Part shown: positions 12,168-24,600 of the stretch, one piece after another
How the letters are laid out: each line of letters opens with the position of its first letter
Numbering within the stretch: position 1 is the first letter of the stretch
Assembly (NCBI GenBank): GCA_035048485.1
Contig: CM068581.1
Coordinates: 61,667,393-61,731,392, forward strand
From: Pteria penguin
Lineage: Eukaryota > Mollusca > Bivalvia > Pterioida > Pteriidae
Length of the DNA: 64,000 nucleotides
Direction: 5' to 3'
Notes under the pieces: model-generated
Database searches by the model: none
Seen by the model: only the letters and a program-made list of their open reading frames with translations
What the model was told of the DNA's origin: nothing
Program-made: the position numbers and the translations under genes

Positions 12168-12872
12168 CTACACGAGTGGCTGTGTTTTAGCTTTTTTAGC
12201 AATTTCGTTGTTTGTTTTAGACTGGGTTTTCTTAGTACGGGATATAGTTATCTTTTTAATAATCGTTGGTCGGGTTGCTATTTCCAGTTTTGGAACGGTT
12301 CGGGAATTCACTGTTGGAGTTTCCGGAATAGGTTTGACTTCAGATGATGTTGAAATGACAATTCTTAGCTTACCAGATTGAGTTTGCTTCTTTGATTTGG
12401 GTATTTCTATGGCTAAAGAAGATTTAGAATCAACTGCAGTTTTAGAAGCCTTTTTCGAAGACACTTTTTCGGAATCCTGTATTGTTACTTCAGGGGATGT
12501 ATTTGGTTTGGCGATCTCCAGTTTTGAGGTTCTTTTCCCGTGTTTTCTTATTTCTTCTTTAATAGCTTCCACTGCGACTTTGTGTGACTTGTTTGTCTTC
12601 AGATCAATTTTTTTCACTTTTTCTTCTGCATTTTGAACTGCTCTCTTAATATCGGCAAATATTGTGCACGGATTAAGACAACTTCTTCGGGCTATGGCAC
12701 AATCCTTTGAACATTCTTTTAAGTACTTGCCCTCTAGATCAGATTTATCGTTTCGACACTGTATCTCACATGTGAGCCATTGCTTCATGCACTCTAAGAC
12801 ACAAAGTGGCGGCAAACATGTTCCCAAACCAATAATGGCGCAGAAAAGTAGTAAAGTGAATGTGGTCTTCAT
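12168..12872 (-). CDS. Small secreted lysine-rich protein with duplicated CX3CX6CX3C motif
   Basis: The 234-codon reading frame starts with a clear signal peptide (MKTTFTLLLFCAIIGLGTC). A cysteine domain follows over residues about 24-70 and holds two copies of an identical spacing, CX3CX6CX3C, separated by 14 residues. The rest is Lys/Ser/Thr-rich and probably disordered, with short recurrent phrases such as SKLEIAKPNT and PKLEIATRPT. The ATG directly follows a good 3' splice site (CATTTCAG) and a donor (AAAG|GTGAGT) lies at 13129/13130, so a 257-bp intron separates a non-coding first exon from this single coding exon. I do not recognise the family. The regular cysteines suggest paired helices stapled by disulphides. 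A role in secreted or extracellular matrix is inference only. Confidence 0.8.
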   Translation of the reverse strand: MKTTFTLLLFCAIIGLGTCLPPLCVLECMKQWLTCEIQCRNDKSDLEGKYLKECSKDCAIARRSCLNPCTIFADIKRAVQNAEEKVKKIDLKTNKSHKVAVEAIKEEIRKHGKRTSKLEIAKPNTSPEVTIQDSEKVSSKKASKTAVDSKSSLAIEIPKSKKQTQSGKLRIVISTSSEVKPIPETPTVNSRTVPKLEIATRPTIIKKITISRTKKTQSKTNNEIAKKAKTQPLV

Positions 12873-13129
12873 CTGAAATGAAAATTATCAGGTAATATCT
12901 TGCATCGATCTCACATGTATATTTATCTAACTTATACGTATTTTTTTCTGGTGAAAAATTCTTTCTTAATTGAAATCTAATATTAAAAACTTTCTAGAGT
13001 CGCACGGTGAGTCAATCGAAATAATACTACTGAAGCATCACTTCAAGGGTATTTTATCAATAGCATAAACATTATCAACATCTTCATACTTTTCAATGTT
13101 ACATGGATACACCTAAAATGAAAACTCAC

Positions 13130-13186
13130 CTTTCGTTGTTCCTTTGATGAATGGTAATGTCAAAACTATGAAATATATTATATTAA
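13130..13186 (-). promoter_or_regulatory. Probable first non-coding exon and TATA-like promoter of the secreted gene
   Basis: On the minus strand the splice donor CGAAAG|GTGAGT lies at 13130/13129. About 40-55 bases upstream is a TATA-like run (TAATATAATATATTTC, about 13170-13186). Transcription would start about 13145-13150 by the usual spacing. This is inferred from position only. Confidence 0.35.
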
Positions 13187-13911
13187 GGATAATTCTAGAC
13201 CACACGTTTGTCTCCATTTTCATTGGTTCATTGCCCACGGTCATTATTTATGATTCAGGCTTTTGTCGACGAAAAAGAATGCATCTTTTTAATTCAAATT
13301 ATGTTCAAATTGAATATTCTTTTTCCAATTAATATTTGATTCCCTATATATTCTTCGGCACCTGTGCTATGTGTTTTCCTTGAAATCAAATTGATGAATT
13401 ATGTTCTTAATCAATTAGTCTATTAAACGTTTGAAATTATTTCTTCTAAATATATTGACTTGTTATAAGTATGAAATATGACTAACGTGTACGTGGTAGA
13501 GATGAATGCGGTTGTGTCATTTTATGCAAGCAGAACGGAAAGAAACTAAAGTTACAGATGTGTTTTATTATCTTATTTAATAAAAAAAATATGAATTTAT
13601 TATGAATTCAGATTTAAATCAAGCCTTCTCTATTTCTGGTTACATTCTCATTCTCCACGTATTGAAAAATCAGGGGTTTTTTCCATTCTCTTTTTTATCA
13701 AACAGCTAAACAATATCTTGGATTCTTGCGGGTATAAACAAGATATTATCATATAATCAGAACCCGTGAATTGGGTAAGTCAAACGAATGGTTTACAAAG
13801 GCATCTTTAAAATGCTTTATAATGTAAAGAACGAGGAAGTACCGAAGGGTTAACCATTACTCGAAGTCCATGGAATAAAAGGAAAATATCGCGTACAAAG
13901 TCATATTCAGA

Positions 13912-13985
13912 CAAATTCAAACCCCCGTGAGATCAGGTGCCCCGGAGGAGTAGGCTGCCCTTATTTGTATGAAATACCTGTAGCA
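13912..13985 (+). repeat. Fragment of the GTGAGACCAGGTGCCC dispersed repeat
   Basis: Short piece (GTGAGATCAGGTGCCCCGGA) matching the centre of the repeats at 14945-15312 and 37440-38165. The flanking 13190-13911 shows no gene. Confidence 0.55.
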
Positions 13986-14024
13986 AACGTTTTGCAAGTT
14001 TAGGAAGCAAATACACACACTTAG

Positions 14025-14197
14025 TTGGTTGGTTGGTTGATTGGTGTTTTACGTCGCTTTCAACAATATTTCAGTTATATCGCGACATGGAAGCAGGAGG
14101 TTACCAACCTCTTAAACATAGTGGCGCAACCCGGGAATCGAACCCGGATCGTCGGCGCCGCAAGCCAAGCGCTTAACCACTACACCAAGCCTGCCCC
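14025..14197 (-). repeat. Full-length SINE with (CCAA)n tail and 13-bp target-site duplication
   Basis: On the minus strand it has a tRNA-like head with B box (GGTTCGATTCCCGGG), then AGAGGTTGGTAACCTCCTGC and a TCGCGATATAACTGAAATA body, and a CCAACCAACCAA tail. It is flanked by exact 13-bp duplications TACACACACTTAG at 14012-14024 and 14198-14210. A second copy in plus orientation is at 41927-42097. Confidence 0.93.
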
Positions 14198-14208
14198 TAC
14201 ACACACTT

Positions 14209-14350
<142 letters not shown>

Positions 14351-14944
14351 AATTAACACATTTACGCCATGAAATGCTGTTGAACTGAAATTCCGATGTC
14401 GGAAACATACGTGAACTAGTCTGTATGTATACATATACTGTCAAATTAAGTATAGTCAAAAAGTTCGAGATGGTTAGTTTGTATGATAAGATCCAACTAT
14501 GTCGATTTACATTCTTCAAAGAGGAATCTTAAATTGTACTTGATCCCTATATCGACCACAGAAGTTCCTCAATGACAATTTCAAACATTACTAAATATAT
14601 CATTGTGAGTGCACTGTCGTGGCAAGAAACCTTGCTCTCAGGACATTTTCATATTTAGAACATGCCCTGACATAGCGTATAAGTTGTGAAATACGATAGA
14701 CGGGAGAGGAAGGTGAATTGCTACTCAGGAAAGGAAAGTTGATAATAATGCAACTGAAATCGTATCTTATATTAATCATTTTATGAAGTGTCTGCTAGAT
14801 ATCCTACTAATTAGACTTTAAATCTTAACTTTTCAAAAAGGCATTATCCATATATGTTTCCAGCATCTTGACTTATCAGTTGAAGTCCGATTCAAACATG
14901 TCTCCCAGCTCAAATCTCTGATTCATAATGAAAATCTTTATTTC

Positions 14945-15312
14945 TTACATAAATGTAAAATGCGAAAGTAACTGGTGTTACGTGACTACGGCACTAACAA
15001 CAATGTACCACATTGGGCATTCACGGACCTCTGAGATTCAGAGGTGAGACCAGGTGCCCGGGAGGAGTGAACGTCCCCTGTTGGCTACCCATGCCTGCCA
15101 TGAATGCCCTTAAATACAGACGAAACAAACACAACTCAGCACTGTATATATACATGAATGTGAACAAACACTGTATAGATAGTGCCACGGCCACACAACA
15201 TCAGGAAAAAGGGTATAATATCATTTAAGTCAAACCCTCCGCGGAGAACTTTTTACGAGCTCCACACTGCAAAGGGAACAATTGTGACATTAATGTAAAA
15301 TACGAAAGTAAC
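14945..15312 (+). repeat. ~365-bp dispersed repeat bounded by a short direct repeat
   Basis: Begins with ATGTAAAATGCGAAAGTAAC and ends where the same phrase recurs (15293 on), so copies could be tandem units. The centre has GAGACCAGGTGCCCGGGAGG, GAATGCCCTTAAATACAGAC and ACACTGCAAAGGGAA. A close second copy is at 37440-37790 and a third, diverged, runs on to 38165. Confidence 0.8.
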
Positions 15313-15319
15313 TGCAAAT

Positions 15320-16980
15320 ACATGACTTTGACTTTCTTGATTAAAAATAACACATTAATTGACTTTGCTAGTTTTAAGAATTTAAGGATATGGTTTATAA
15401 ATCCTAACTCGACCTGAATATTAAACCCCTGAAAATGGGCAAAATCTGCACAGAATAAATATGTATTCTTAAATTTCGTTATTAGAGCATGCATTACCTA
15501 ACTTTCGTTATAAATAAACAAGTCTACCATAAAAAGACTCGAATTAAACGTGCGCTCTATCTGGCATATTTTGTGACATCGTGTCGATACAAGAAAACAA
15601 TTTTACGTGACGTTCCGCACATATTCATGGAGATAAACATATCAATAAAATTCATGTTTAACAATTTTTTTTTTATTTTTTTTGTTCAAAAATTACTAAG
15701 CTTGAAATTGGATGTTATGACCTTTTAAGACAAATTTCGTTGATATTATAGCAGATTCCACTCTCAAGACAAGGAGAGAGTCTTTGTGATACTGGAATCT
15801 ATAATCAGGTTGCAAGAATATATTTATTTTGCAGTTGTTATTACATATAATCAATAATTTAATGCTAATAACAGCAATATACTTCATTAAAATTTGCAAT
15901 ATTATGAGATTCGGTCAGTAAAAAATGAAATGGAATATAAATCTCATTATGATTATTTATATTTCAGTATCGGCACGATTTATTCGCAAATGGTGTATTT
16001 TATCATGTCCCTTGGAATGAATAAGAATAAACTATTTGTCTTAAATATTTTTTCAGATTATGGTGTCCAAAACTCATCAGCGCGTGCACACATCACGTCA
16101 GGAATATATCAAATATGCATATGAACAGGAATTTTCTGATTCTTACATTATGGAACAAAATGACTTTTAGCTGTTTTGATATGTAATAATAACTGATAAA
16201 CACGTATTTATGATAATTCCATACATATGATTTAAATTTAAATAAAAAAGCCCGAAAGTAACTGGTACAATAGTTATAATCATTATATAGTATTATGTAT
16301 GTATGACGGAGACAATAAATCTATGTTTTTGTTTTTCCTGTTACAAATATTTGTCTTATTTTACACCTTTGCTTCATTAATTGATGAATAAATAATTCTC
16401 TTTCGAGGTACATTTTGTGCTCAGGTGTGCAAATGAAAGTGATGTCTCCATATCTAAATATATTTCTATATTCATCCGACACCTTGATTTAGTAGTGCTC
16501 TTTACTATGCCTGTGATGAAGACTTTGTACTTATCAGCACATAATCGCCAATATCTATGATAGTTTTCCTTTTCACTTTATCATCTTCCTGAATATGATA
16601 TAAATTGTAATTTCATTCCCATATGTTGAAATTTAGAAACATCATTTTTATATTCAATTGTACATATCATCTCATCGCATGGTTTTTGTAAAGTCAGAAC
16701 CCAATCAATAAATACTTTATCGTAACGTTCCTTGATAAAAAATATCGTTATAACATAGCATTATCGAGAAAATAAAAACAATTGAATAATCTAAAGTAGC
16801 AAAGTCTTGAATATATATCCGGATATTCACATGCATGTAGTAAAGTTATGATTAAATAACATAATTTTAATTATTTTCCCGGAAATGTAAACAGCTAAAT
16901 ACCAAAGTGTTGAATAGAGGCGCCACAGTTATAAAAACAGCCGATGAAATATATGGTTATAAGGTTCTTTAGAACAGAGA
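15320..16980. other. Intergenic stretch, nothing recognised
   Basis: AT-rich sequence with a short echo of the CGAAAGTAACTGGT phrase at 16252-16266. No gene or full repeat is recognised. Confidence 0.5.
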
Positions 16981-16987
16981 CCTTCAG

Positions 16988-17313
16988 TTGACGTTACGAG
17001 TAGCGGGTTTCCTCATTTGCACCGATAACAGTGAGTTTAAAATCCCGTCTAAATCCGCCGAGGGAAGAGGCGAAAATCGGATCGGTGCTTTGGCAAACGA
17101 AGATGACTTCAAATCTACGCAGAGATATATAGTACAGAAATTTTTGTTGAAAACTGTCGTGAAAAACACAGTGAAAAAGAAAATTGGAAGAAAAAGATTA
17201 AAGAAGTCTCCACGGAAATGCAATTCATGTAGTAAAATTTCATTTACTGACTCAAGAATGTTAATAGAAATTTCATGGAAATTTTGTAATGAACTATTCA
17301 TGCACAAAGCAGG
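16988..17313 (+). CDS. Possible internal exon encoding a basic, cysteine-containing segment
   Basis: An open frame is bounded by an AG (CCTTCAG, ends 16987) and a GT donor (GCAG|GTATGC at 17313/17314). It has no upstream ATG of its own. The translation is coherent rather than low-complexity and includes a strongly basic patch (KKKIGRKRLKKSPRKC) followed by CNSCSKISFTDS. The opposite strand is also open, so this could be chance. I do not recognise a family. Treat as a weak exon candidate. Confidence 0.25.
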
Positions 17314-17480
17314 TATGCGCGATAAGTTGTATATTCACGTGAATTAAAGAAAGCAACTCCCCTTCCAATGGCTGATTCGATGTCAAAAAATGTTTGTCAT
17401 GTGCACATTTGGTACACAAAATAATTTATACTGGGATACATGTATACGTTCTTGAAATTACTAATTTGTTTTCTACAAAT

Positions 17481-17742
17481 GAAAAGCCGGTGTGGCCTAG
17501 TGGTATCGAGCTCGCCTCCTGATCGGGAGTCCGGGGTTCGAGTCCTGCCGTTGTCCTGTCTTTCGGATGAGAGTAAAAATCGAGGCCCCGGGTCGTGGTA
17601 TGCATGGCACATTAAAGATCCCTCACTGCTTCGGTTGGGTCTCTTGTAAAGGTCAAAATTTGTATGCCCCGCATCAGGCAGATGCCATCACCATATACGT
17701 GAAATATTCGTGGTGTGACGTTAAAAAAAATCAATCAATCAA
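17481..17742 (+). repeat. Full-length tRNA-derived SINE with (TCAA)n tail
   Basis: The head has GTGTGGCCTAGTGGTATCGA (A box) and GGGGTTCGAGTCCTGCCG (B box). The body has TGTCTTTCGGATGAGAGTAA and AAAGATCCCTCACTGCTTCG. The end has CATCAGGCAGATGCCATCAC and a TCAATCAATCAATC tail. A 9-bp duplication TCTACAAAT is seen at 17472-17480 and 17743-17751. Best reference copy of this family in the window. Confidence 0.92.
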
Positions 17743-17751
17743 TCTACAAAT

Positions 17752-19110
17752 TAATCTTCAATGATATTGTGCTGTAAAATTCAAACGTAGTTAAAATAGC
17801 AATATGTGTATATGACAATATCTTACCTGTTTTTTGAGTTATATTTTCTTACTTCAAATCATAACACAACATTCTTCTGGACTAATAGGAATAAATTAGA
17901 GAGAGAAAAAAAATCTAAATACGGTATATGCCTAACATTAGGTGTTATTAATATGTAATAGGTATACTATATTTATATTTATACTATACACATTTTATGA
18001 TCTTTGATAAAACAACTGATTATTAATTATTAATTCAACACACTTATAAAGAATTCTCTGTCATATATTGCAGATTTACCTCCCTCCCTATACCTGGAGC
18101 CGAAAAGAATGACATTCCTCGCAATATCTGGATCCCGTAAGAAGTAAATAGATGATTGGATAAGGAAAGAATATAGTAGATTTAGTTTCTGAAAAAGATA
18201 TAATGCTACTATAATGACAGGAACATGACTCTTTAAATCTCGCTCACTCCTGTCATAGTTTTCTTGCTCATACATATCTCAATATTTCGTGTTCAATAAC
18301 TGACATTTGATATTGCAAAACAAATAGACGAAAAATCAAGTGTTCAATACATCAGTCTCTATAATCACAGGTGAGAAAACAAGCAGGTGAAAAATAAAAG
18401 TCAGCTGACATCTGTTTTCATGTTGCATACACGTCGAAATCAAATATCCACTTTAAATTGAAGGAAATATTTTCACAGAAATGTAATTTTTATTTATTTT
18501 TTTTTTATTTTGTTAGCTTGATTCATTACTATATCTTGGAATTTGGCGTTGTTACCATTAACTGATTAAATCCTGCACCCTTGGTTAGCTTAGTGTTCTG
18601 CTTTCAAGATTAAATGATACACATGTCTACGCCTCCGAGTTTATTGCGAAATATTTGTAATATGCATGCAGAATAGTGAGTACGTTTTATGGTTTATTGG
18701 TAAATTATGGTTCGGAAGTTTCAATGCCATGCGTCTAATAAATACAAGACCCATATAAACTATTTCCATTAGATTTAATGTTATGCATGGACATTTTTAA
18801 GATTCATTATATATATAATTTAGTTTCAAAGAAAAACTCATATAAACACGAGCATACTTATAGAGGCATTACATCTGAAAGGGACCAGAATAAAGACCGA
18901 TTCATTACATACATGGATGATGTACATGTACTTCTTATAATAAATTTTCATTGAAGAATGAGAAGAACATCCAATCTAATTTTCCCAACTTCATTATTCA
19001 CTCTAGTCGAGGTTGGGGGGGGGGGCGCTACCTTAACTGAGAGAGAAGTTTATATATCGCATCCCTTTGATTCGTTGTATTGTAATTTCTTTTCTTCTTT
19101 ACTCTGCGTG
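17752..19110. other. Intergenic stretch, nothing recognised
   Basis: No gene, RNA or full repeat recognised. There is a run of eleven G at 19015-19025. Confidence 0.5.
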
Positions 19111-19114
19111 TCAG

Positions 19115-19267
19115 CGACGACTTTCGTCATACAGATTGGCTGATGATCAAAACGCAGTGAGTTTTATTCATAGAACGCTAGAAATTGTTTTAAAAAATGG
19201 GAATGCCATCTTTCATGTTGGTGATAACTCTCTGACTTACAGAGCTGCAATTACTCCTGATGTGTAA
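19115..19267 (+). CDS. Possible terminal coding exon of an unknown gene
   Basis: A 51-codon frame follows a plausible acceptor (pyrimidine-rich stretch ending GTGTCAG at 19114) and ends with a stop at 19265-19267. The translation (FIHRTLEIVLKNGNAIFHVG in the middle) has normal composition. No upstream exon with a matching donor was identified, and I do not recognise the family. Confidence 0.25.
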   Translation, partial: RRLSSYRLADDQNAVSFIHRTLEIVLKNGNAIFHVGDNSLTYRAAITPDV

Positions 19268-19269
19268 TG

Positions 19270-21260
19270 TTACACTATATTTCTCTTTGTATGTGGCCTT
19301 GATATGCGAACCACAAAGACATATCACCACATTTATCGTAATTCGTATTTAGTCACGCTTGTTAGGGTTTCCCGCGAGAAAACTTCTTATGAGATGCTTA
19401 CTATGCTTCGACACATTCCATACTGTCTTAGTCCGTGTTTCTTTCTATCGTGCAATGTTGGAGGTTTTTTTTTATGTTGTTTCTATGTTCAGTTTAGATG
19501 GCATTTAGAAAAGAATAAATTTCTTTTCTTTTTTAAATAATATTATTCCACTCAAAAGGGTAACCAAAACGTTTGGTAGAAAGTTCTCTAATACCCCAAT
19601 TTATTAAGCTTCAAAACTTAAATCAATATTTACAAAGAAATGTCCGCATTTGTGTGTTTTCATATTTTCAACGAGTGGAGATAACTCTTAAAAGATAACT
19701 AATTTGTACATTCCCTTTTACAATCACTAACAGCAAGACCACCTAAGAACTAACAATCATAGCGTATTTTAACTTCGTTTATTTCCTATTTTGCCATTTC
19801 AGTATTATATATGGAATACCATAACTATTGTTGGGAAAGTTTTGACATTTCTTACTATTTTCTGTGTATTGAAAATTATTTATTAGTGTATTTTATCAAC
19901 AATATTTTCGACATACATGTTTAATGATTATCATTATTTTTTTTTTTTATCATGATTATTATTTGGATTGCATGGTTCTGGATTCTGATTTTACTGCACT
20001 CTTATCTCTTCATATAAATAAATCTGTCAAGTTAATAATGTATTGTTATCATATAATTGTCACATTAAAAGTACCGTGCGGTACTCCCAATAATAATGGG
20101 GGTTAAGATGGATGATGACAACATCCTTGTTGAAAAGTAATTATTCATTAGTTGTTACATTTTAAAATGATAAATGGTTAAAGGTGACATTTTATGCTCT
20201 GTTTGATATTTTAAAAATAAATGTTTGTAATTACTAAATTCGGTAGCCGCAAGACGCCCTATTTTGATATAATCAACGTCTAGCAACTAAGAATTCAGAA
20301 GTCCTTACATATAGGAGTTTATTTTGTACTACTGTGTGGAATAAAATTTTATGCACAACATTATGATGAATGGATTTACAGACAGAAAGGAGGCAGACAT
20401 GTTAGCGGTGTGCAGATATACAACCATGCAGGCATGTGCTAGGCAGATAAATAGAGTCAATGATTGTCGTATGACAGATGCGTGCCGACTATACAACCTT
20501 TACCTGCAAGAGTGGATGCTTTAGATGAAATAAGGGAAATAGATGCAAACTGAAGTAGAATACTATATATAATACGTCATAAATCATCTTTATTAATTTT
20601 GTCTCCTTCCATTCGGGTTCCACCACTGAACAGATATATTTTGCCATGTGCCGATATGCATAAGTAGAGAATCCGATATATGTTTGTTATTCAGACATTC
20701 AGGCAACCGTCACCGGAAACATAGTAAACGACTTTGATTGTCAGAATTTAGACTGCGCACTTGGGGTTTTATGATTTTTAATTTCCTTGTATGCAAATGG
20801 AGTGTAAATTATGTCAACTGGTGAATTATTTGTTATAGATGTAATTGAAAAGATGTTTACAACTAAAATAATAAATTATACCTAATTATAAAGAAAACTG
20901 AATTATTTCCATTGCCTAAGATCTCAGTCGGTTCAAGCAACTGCCACCAGGTTACGATCCACTTGCTACCGAAAATATTTAGAATCGCAGATAAACCACT
21001 GAAGGAACTCAAAACTTACAGGTCGTGAGTTATCACAAAAATTAAATAGCAGCAATGTCATTTCTCATATTATCTCAAACTTCGGACCTGCGATTCTAAA
21101 CTTCGGACCTGTGATTTTAACTCGTGGGTAATCGCAGACAGGACGCACTGCCAGTCATAGTTCATATTGTTTGGATATTGATCGAGCTTCTGGTAGTAAG
21201 ACCTATTGACTGGTGACGCCACCAATCATACGAATGCACCATTAGCAGTACGACTATTCA
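19270..21260. other. Intergenic stretch, nothing recognised
   Basis: AT-rich. Short internal echoes are seen around 21090-21120 (CTTCGGACCTGCGATTCTAA repeated with changes) but no gene. Confidence 0.5.
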
Positions 21261-21263
21261 CTA

Positions 21264-21690
21264 CAGTTAGGTGCAGTCCTAACCTTACATAAAGTGCACT
21301 TCAAGTTAACTTTATGACCGCTTTTCAGGTTTACCTGGCGACAAAAGAGTAAACTTGTTTAAGGTTTAGTACTAAACTTGATTCCAAGTTTACCCGAAGT
21401 GCACTTCAAGTTTTGTTTACTTTCTATATACATGTACATTTACTATATTTTTCTATTAAAACATTTTTATGTAAAATATGGAAGTGTACATAATAAGACA
21501 ATTATTTCTATCGTGTTATACGAAACTGAATAATTGTAATAAACAAACGTGAAAAGTAAACTTGAAGACGGAATTACTTTAAAGTAAACTTGATATCAAG
21601 TGCATTTGACTAAACTTTATGACTGGTTTTCAGGACGAAAAACTAAACCTGAAGTGCACTTGAATGTAAGGTTAGGCCTGCACCCAACTG
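21264..21690. mobile_element. 427-bp MITE with TA target-site duplication (Tc1/mariner type)
   Basis: It starts CAGTTAGGTGCAGTCCTAAC and ends with the inverted equivalent (CTGCACCCAACTG). A TA dinucleotide stands on each side (21262-21263 and 21691-21692). The terminal similarity continues inward through CTTACAT and GTGCACTTCAAG. The interior is made of inverted and direct AAGTGCACTT / TAAACTTG motifs and has no coding capacity. Its terminus closely matches the sequence at 51888-51907 just upstream of the Tc1-type transposase gene. Confidence 0.9.
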
Positions 21691-22231
21691 TACCTCACAT
21701 AATTAGTTGCACCGGCTTACGCTAGTGAAGAAAAAAATGTTAGACAGCCGTATGACATAAGTCACCACGGAAATATACTGTATTTAATATAATGATATGA
21801 AAAAAAAAAACACTTAAGGGCATTACAAAAATATTCGATCATAATGCAGTTATGATTCTGACTTAGTACGGTCATTTGATATGACGATTGTCAATTAATT
21901 GGTGTGGTTAATTGTTTTACGGGTCACCTTCCCAATAACCACAACAGTAGCATAATCAAAGGACACACATTTAAAAGTATAAATATTCCTCCATACAGAG
22001 ATTAAGGGTATACAAGGGTCCCAAATAAAGAGGTCATAAAAATATATAAACACGTATGCAGAAAAGTATCATAGTATCAAACATATATTAAGCTACATCA
22101 GAATGAGGAAACAGTGCTCTACCGGTCTGGAAACGAGCTCAGACGTTTGATCTGTAGCAGTCCCGACTAACAGTCAAAGGGGACGAGGTTCAGGACCATG
22201 TCTCGTTTGAAAAAGGTTTCAACAAGGCCAA

Positions 22232-24600
22232 TCATTTAGTCCCCATCGCCGTATTAGTCAAAGTAAAGTCAAAATCAAGTAAAAGTCTGTATAAGGCTGT
22301 AGAGAGGCCCAATACAAGGCTGTAGAGGGGCCCAATACAAGACATTTTCTTTTTGATGATCTCCAGGTCATACTGTCTAGAACGAAGGCGTTTAAATATT
22401 TTGGAACCCGACCAAATAAAGTTGTTGTCGAAAATTGTGAGTTTCCTTAGTTTGTATACAAGATTACCGTAGAAATTGGGATGGGAATATGGATACATAT
22501 TGTTGAAAGTTATGTTTCCTAATTTAGATGAAAGGTCTGAATACGATCTAAAGAATTTGTCAAATGTTTTTCTAAGTTTGTGATATCTTTAGCCCTGAGT
22601 TAAAAAGTTTCAAAGTAATATCGAATTTTTTTGTATGAAAGTCCAAAACATCAGTGCAGCCCCTGGCAATTCGAACCAACTGAGATATATAGATGTCCTA
22701 TGATGGGAGTCTGGTATATCACCATCCAATAGCATTCACAATAGCCGCTAGGGAATGTCAAAGGCCGATAACTCTATTCACCGGGACTTGTGATATTTGA
22801 CAATAGAATAAAAGTCATGCAGAAGACACATTTGAACATAACATCCCAATCATGTTCACATGTAAATATCGGCTCAAATGATAAATACTTGGATGTAAGG
22901 TGGCATCTGCAGGAATCGATGATGATAAAAGTTGTATGTATGAATATCAGTTTGACATGACAATGCTTAAAAACTGTTAAAAAGATATAATAATCGGCCG
23001 TGCACGTTTGGGAAGGGTTGTCGAAAAAATATATATTTTCCGATTCTATGAAAAGCTTATATTTAGTTAATTTGACGTATGCAGAGAAATGCACACGACG
23101 ATTAAAAATCTGAAGCGAGAAAAGCGATCAAAATGCTTGCAAAATTATCGTCCTTTGTATATAGCTCGTTTCTAAAATAATTGTTTTTAGTTGCTTCAAC
23201 TTTTACAACAGGTAATTCATCTCAGTAAAATACACTATATATAGCCATATATTCTAAATATTCATGCAACGGTATAATGTTTGGATACATTGCTTCTTAG
23301 AGAAGTATATGGAGTAATTATTTTTTAAGTACAAAACTATAATAAAGATTATACATTCTTTGTACTGGCGGTGGTCAGGATGATTTCAAAATGCGTCTCA
23401 TAATTGATCATTGAGTTAATCCCCTTTTATTACAAATTTTTAAATAGGTCATGTCTTATATTCTTTTATTTTATAAAAGATATCGCAATCTAATGATGGT
23501 TATTTTTGAAAACGAGTTTCGGATGCACTTCGGAGTAGGAAAATCACGGTTTGAGCAAAATAATTGCTAATTCAAATTTTAGTTTTGAATGCTACATCCA
23601 AATAAGGGAAATTTACTAACGGAAATCCAAAATCGTCACGTTTAGCGTAACTATTGATAAGAATTTTATCGTTAATTATCTTAAAGTTAAAGTCTAACAA
23701 AGATGTTTCTGTATCACAAATATTAGCTTTGTTTAACTGAAGTTCAAGTTGGTATATTTCAGGTATATATCTTTCAAACTCAGAGTTATCGATGACTAAG
23801 ATGTCATCTAGATGTATTATTAAATTTATCAGTCAGATCAAAACGCTTATATTTTTGAAGAGAACGTATAAAGTCCCTCTCCGAGCAATAGAAAAATACA
23901 TCTTTAATATGTTCACAGTTAGTACCCATAGGAATTCATACTGTTTGCTAATTAACCTTGCCATCAGATTGCACCTAAGTATTATCCACCAAAAACTCTA
24001 TGGCTTTGCATATTTCAGCGCAAATCCAGTATTTATATGAAGTATATTGTTTGTTCGAAAAGACTCCATAGTTATTGGAAGTACAAAGATATGTTTTACA
24101 TTTTCACCAACGTATGAAAGACAACAACTGACTTTTAATCAAATTATGTGGAAGAGAGATATATAAGGTAAACAATCATATATAAAGATTCCAGTAGCTT
24201 ACACATTACGTAAAATTAGCTTTTCTATAACCTTACTATAGTTTTTATAGACCATGATTTATTGATGTTACTATTATGAAAATCGACATTACAGCATGCA
24301 ATAATATGATCCTTGATTGCAGTTAGAGCAGACGTAATATGTTAAAAAAGTACAGTTGTGGAGCAGTGACTAGAATTATACATAAAACATTATTTATATC
24401 GATTTTTATGTAATTTAGGGAGCCAATACATGGTTGGAAGATCATATTTATCGATGTTAATTTTGTAATTGGACATACTCATGCTGTTGTTATACAAGGT
24501 GTTTTCTTTCGACGCTGGGGTTTCAAAATATGTTTTGGTAGATTTTAATTCAGTTTGAAGTACATAAATATAATATAGTTTCAAACAAGTACTATATTAT
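22232..24600 (-). pseudogene. Penelope-like reverse transcriptase relic
   Basis: Reading the minus strand from 24600 downward, the relic keeps the protein order of a Penelope-type RT. DLPTMYWLPKLHKNRYK (24390-24584) comes first, then HITSALTAIKDHII, a PMGTNCE block, FNNTSR followed by a decayed DD-containing region (about 23800), and a DFGFP-like block (about 23620). After an unrelated insertion-like stretch (about 22760-23540), C-terminal blocks follow: KLRKTFDKFF, HPNFYGNLVYKLRK, GSKIFKRLRSRQYD and TNTAMGT (to 22232). Many stops and frameshifts make it dead. No GIY-YIG endonuclease region is recognised. Confidence 0.85.

Noticed and set aside
17481..17560. Genuine tRNA genes at the SINE heads (also 41927, 39838, 50903)
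   Set aside because: A and B boxes are present, but each continues into a shared SINE body and tail, and the acceptor stems do not close as in functional tRNAs.
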